A stretch of DNA of 64,000 nucleotides, from contig CP001624.1 of assembly GCA_000023185.1 (NCBI GenBank), forward strand, positions 310,001 through 374,000, given 5' to 3'. The stretch is from Rhizobium leguminosarum bv. trifolii WSM1325 (lineage in GTDB: Bacteria > Pseudomonadota > Alphaproteobacteria > Rhizobiales > Rhizobiaceae). Numbering within the stretch: the first letter of the stretch is position 1; each line of letters begins with the position of its first letter. Below, piece after piece: positions 62,663-64,000 of the stretch. The translations under genes and the position numbers were made by a program. The notes under the pieces are model-generated. The model had not been told where the DNA came from and searched no databases. It saw only the letters and a program-made list of their open reading frames with translations.

Positions 62663-62780
62663 CGCCACGTTCCGTTTGGTCTCCCGCTATCTCTTTGTTT
62701 TTACGCAATCCCGGACGCGAACCGCTCCACACTTGCTGGAATTGCTCTAATTCGAATGCCTGGACAGGAAAAGCTCTTTT

Positions 62781-64000
62781 TCAGTCGGCCAGCAGTTCAC
62801 CCATCGCAGCGAGGAAGCGCCGGTCGATGGCATCACGCTTGAGATGGCGACCGCCCTCCACCTGCTTGCGGCCATGCGCCCAGACGCAATCGACGGAAAT
62901 GCCGCCTGCAAACAGCCAGTGATCGAGGATCTGGTCGCCTGCGAGATAAGGAACAGCCGTCGTATCGAGCGAAACGATATCGGCGTGATGGCCCTCAGCA
63001 AGACCCGCCGGTGCTTTCAGCGCAGCACCGCCGCCGGCAAGCGCATGAGTGAACAGCGAAAGCGCCGTCGATCCGCCGGGTGCCGCGACGACGTTGCGGG
63101 CGCGAAGCGCCAGGCGCTGCGAATATTCGAGCTGGCGCAGTTCCTCCGGCACGGAGATCAGCACGTTGGAATCCGAACCGATGCCGTAACGCCCGCCCTC
63201 TTCGAGAAAGAGCGGCGCGGCGAAAGCGCCGTCGCCGAGATTGGCTTCGGTAATCGGGCAGAGGCCGGCGATCGCGCCGCTTTTCGCCATCCGCCGCGTT
63301 TCGTCCTCGGTCATGTGCGTCGCATGGATCAGGCACCAGCGCTCATCCATAGGCGCATGATCGAGCAGCCATTGCACAGGCCGCGCGCCGGACCAGGCAA
63401 TGCAGTCCTCGACCTCCTTCACCTGCTCGGCGACATGGATATGGATGGGACCGTCGCCGGCCATCGGCACCAGCCTTGTGAGCTCCTCCGGTGTCGCCGC
63501 CCGCAGGCTGTGCGGCGCCAGCCCAAGCTCGGCGCCGTCGAGCCGGCCGGTGACTGCCCGGCATCCCTCCATCAGCCTTTCGAAGCTTTCGAGCGAATTG
63601 ATGAAACGCCGCTGGCCGTCGATCGGGGCAGCGCCGCCGAAGCCGGAATGGGCATAGAAGACCGGCAGCAGTGTCAGGCCGATACCGGTCTCTTGACTTG
63701 CCGCGCCAATGCGTTCGGCAAGCTCGGCGATATTGGCGTAAGTGCCCCCATCCCTGTCGTGGTGGAGATAGTGGAACTCGCCGACGCGGGAAAAACCGGC
63801 CTCCAGCATTTCCGCATAAAGCTTGGCCGCGACCGCCTCGACATGATCAGGCGTCATCGCCAGGGCAAACTTGTACATGACCGTGCGCCAGCTCCAGAAG
63901 CTGTCATTGGCCGGGCCGCGCACTTCGGCAAGGCCGGCCATCGCCCGCTGGAAGGCGTGGCTATGCAGGTTTGCCATGGCGGGAACGAGGAGAGCATGAC
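62781..64000 (-). CDS. hutF: Formimidoylglutamate deiminase HutF (5' end outside window)
   Basis: Amidohydrolase that converts N-formimino-L-glutamate to N-formyl-L-glutamate in the five-step histidine pathway. The metal motif NLHSHAFQRAMAGLAEVRG appears near the right edge. HIHVAEQVKEVEDC, LIHATHMTEDET and GIGSDSNVLISVPEELRQLE follow, with all histidine/aspartate ligands in place. The frame stays open through 64000 (HALLVPAMANLHSHAF), so the first roughly 50 codons lie beyond the window. About 406 residues are seen; the full family length is about 450. Confidence 0.92.
   Translation of the reverse strand, partial: HALLVPAMANLHSHAFQRAMAGLAEVRGPANDSFWSWRTVMYKFALAMTPDHVEAVAAKLYAEMLEAGFSRVGEFHYLHHDRDGGTYANIAELAERIGAASQETGIGLTLLPVFYAHSGFGGAAPIDGQRRFINSLESFERLMEGCRAVTGRLDGAELGLAPHSLRAATPEELTRLVPMAGDGPIHIHVAEQVKEVEDCIAWSGARPVQWLLDHAPMDERWCLIHATHMTEDETRRMAKSGAIAGLCPITEANLGDGAFAAPLFLEEGGRYGIGSDSNVLISVPEELRQLEYSQRLALRARNVVAAPGGSTALSLFTHALAGGGAALKAPAGLAEGHHADIVSLDTTAVPYLAGDQILDHWLFAGGISVDCVWAHGRKQVEGGRHLKRDAIDRRFLAAMGELLAD

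Overview
The window looks like a Rhizobium replicon of the leguminosarum/etli type. The evidence is a gene order matching the Sinorhizobium alpha-galactoside (agp) locus, an EcfG-type sigma factor with GGAAC-type promoters, intergenic palindromes of the rhizobial RIME kind, and high-GC codon use throughout. Many decayed fragments (HNH nuclease, response regulator, IS66 transposase, LysR regulator, folD, parD, hipA, a porin-like tail) lie between intact genes. That suggests a secondary replicon or a flexible chromosomal region; this is inference.

Layout. 0.3-14 kb is a mosaic of stress and membrane genes (AI-2E-family permease, DUF421 pair, AlkB-like dioxygenase, DUF2383 ferritin-like protein, EcfG-like sigma factor, SDR, DUF4336, Kup potassium transporter, DUF995) mixed with pseudogenes. 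14.2-24.3 kb is a complete alpha-galactoside uptake and hydrolysis locus: two GH4 glycosidases, an Opp-type ABC transporter with a fused double ATPase, and a divergent AraC regulator. 24.3-30.4 kb holds a methyltransferase, a three-gene XRE operon, and a dimethylglycine/sarcosine-type FAD-GcvT dehydrogenase next to a folD scrap. 30.8-37.8 kb holds a cNMP-gated MscS channel, a hipB antitoxin whose hipA is reduced to a stub, a COG4280 membrane protein, a PAP2 phosphatase, a Crp-type regulator with DUF6894, and a tandem pair of unknown small proteins.

38-54.6 kb is the most unusual block. A formylglycine-generating enzyme, two formylglycine-type sulfatases, a histidine kinase with a periplasmic binding domain, two response regulators, an exported HAD phosphatase, an octahaem cytochrome with HEAT/TPR repeats, two outer-membrane proteins and a Tat-exported DUF1254 protein lie together. 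They look like a regulated extracytoplasmic sulfate-ester or phospho/sulfo-compound system of unknown substrate.

54.6-64 kb is histidine-related. A HutH-like lyase that lacks the MIO-forming triad sits in an amino-acid ABC transporter operon, controlled by a divergent HutC-type repressor. A second HutC and a hutF that runs off the right edge follow, with a second Crp/DUF6894 pair in between.
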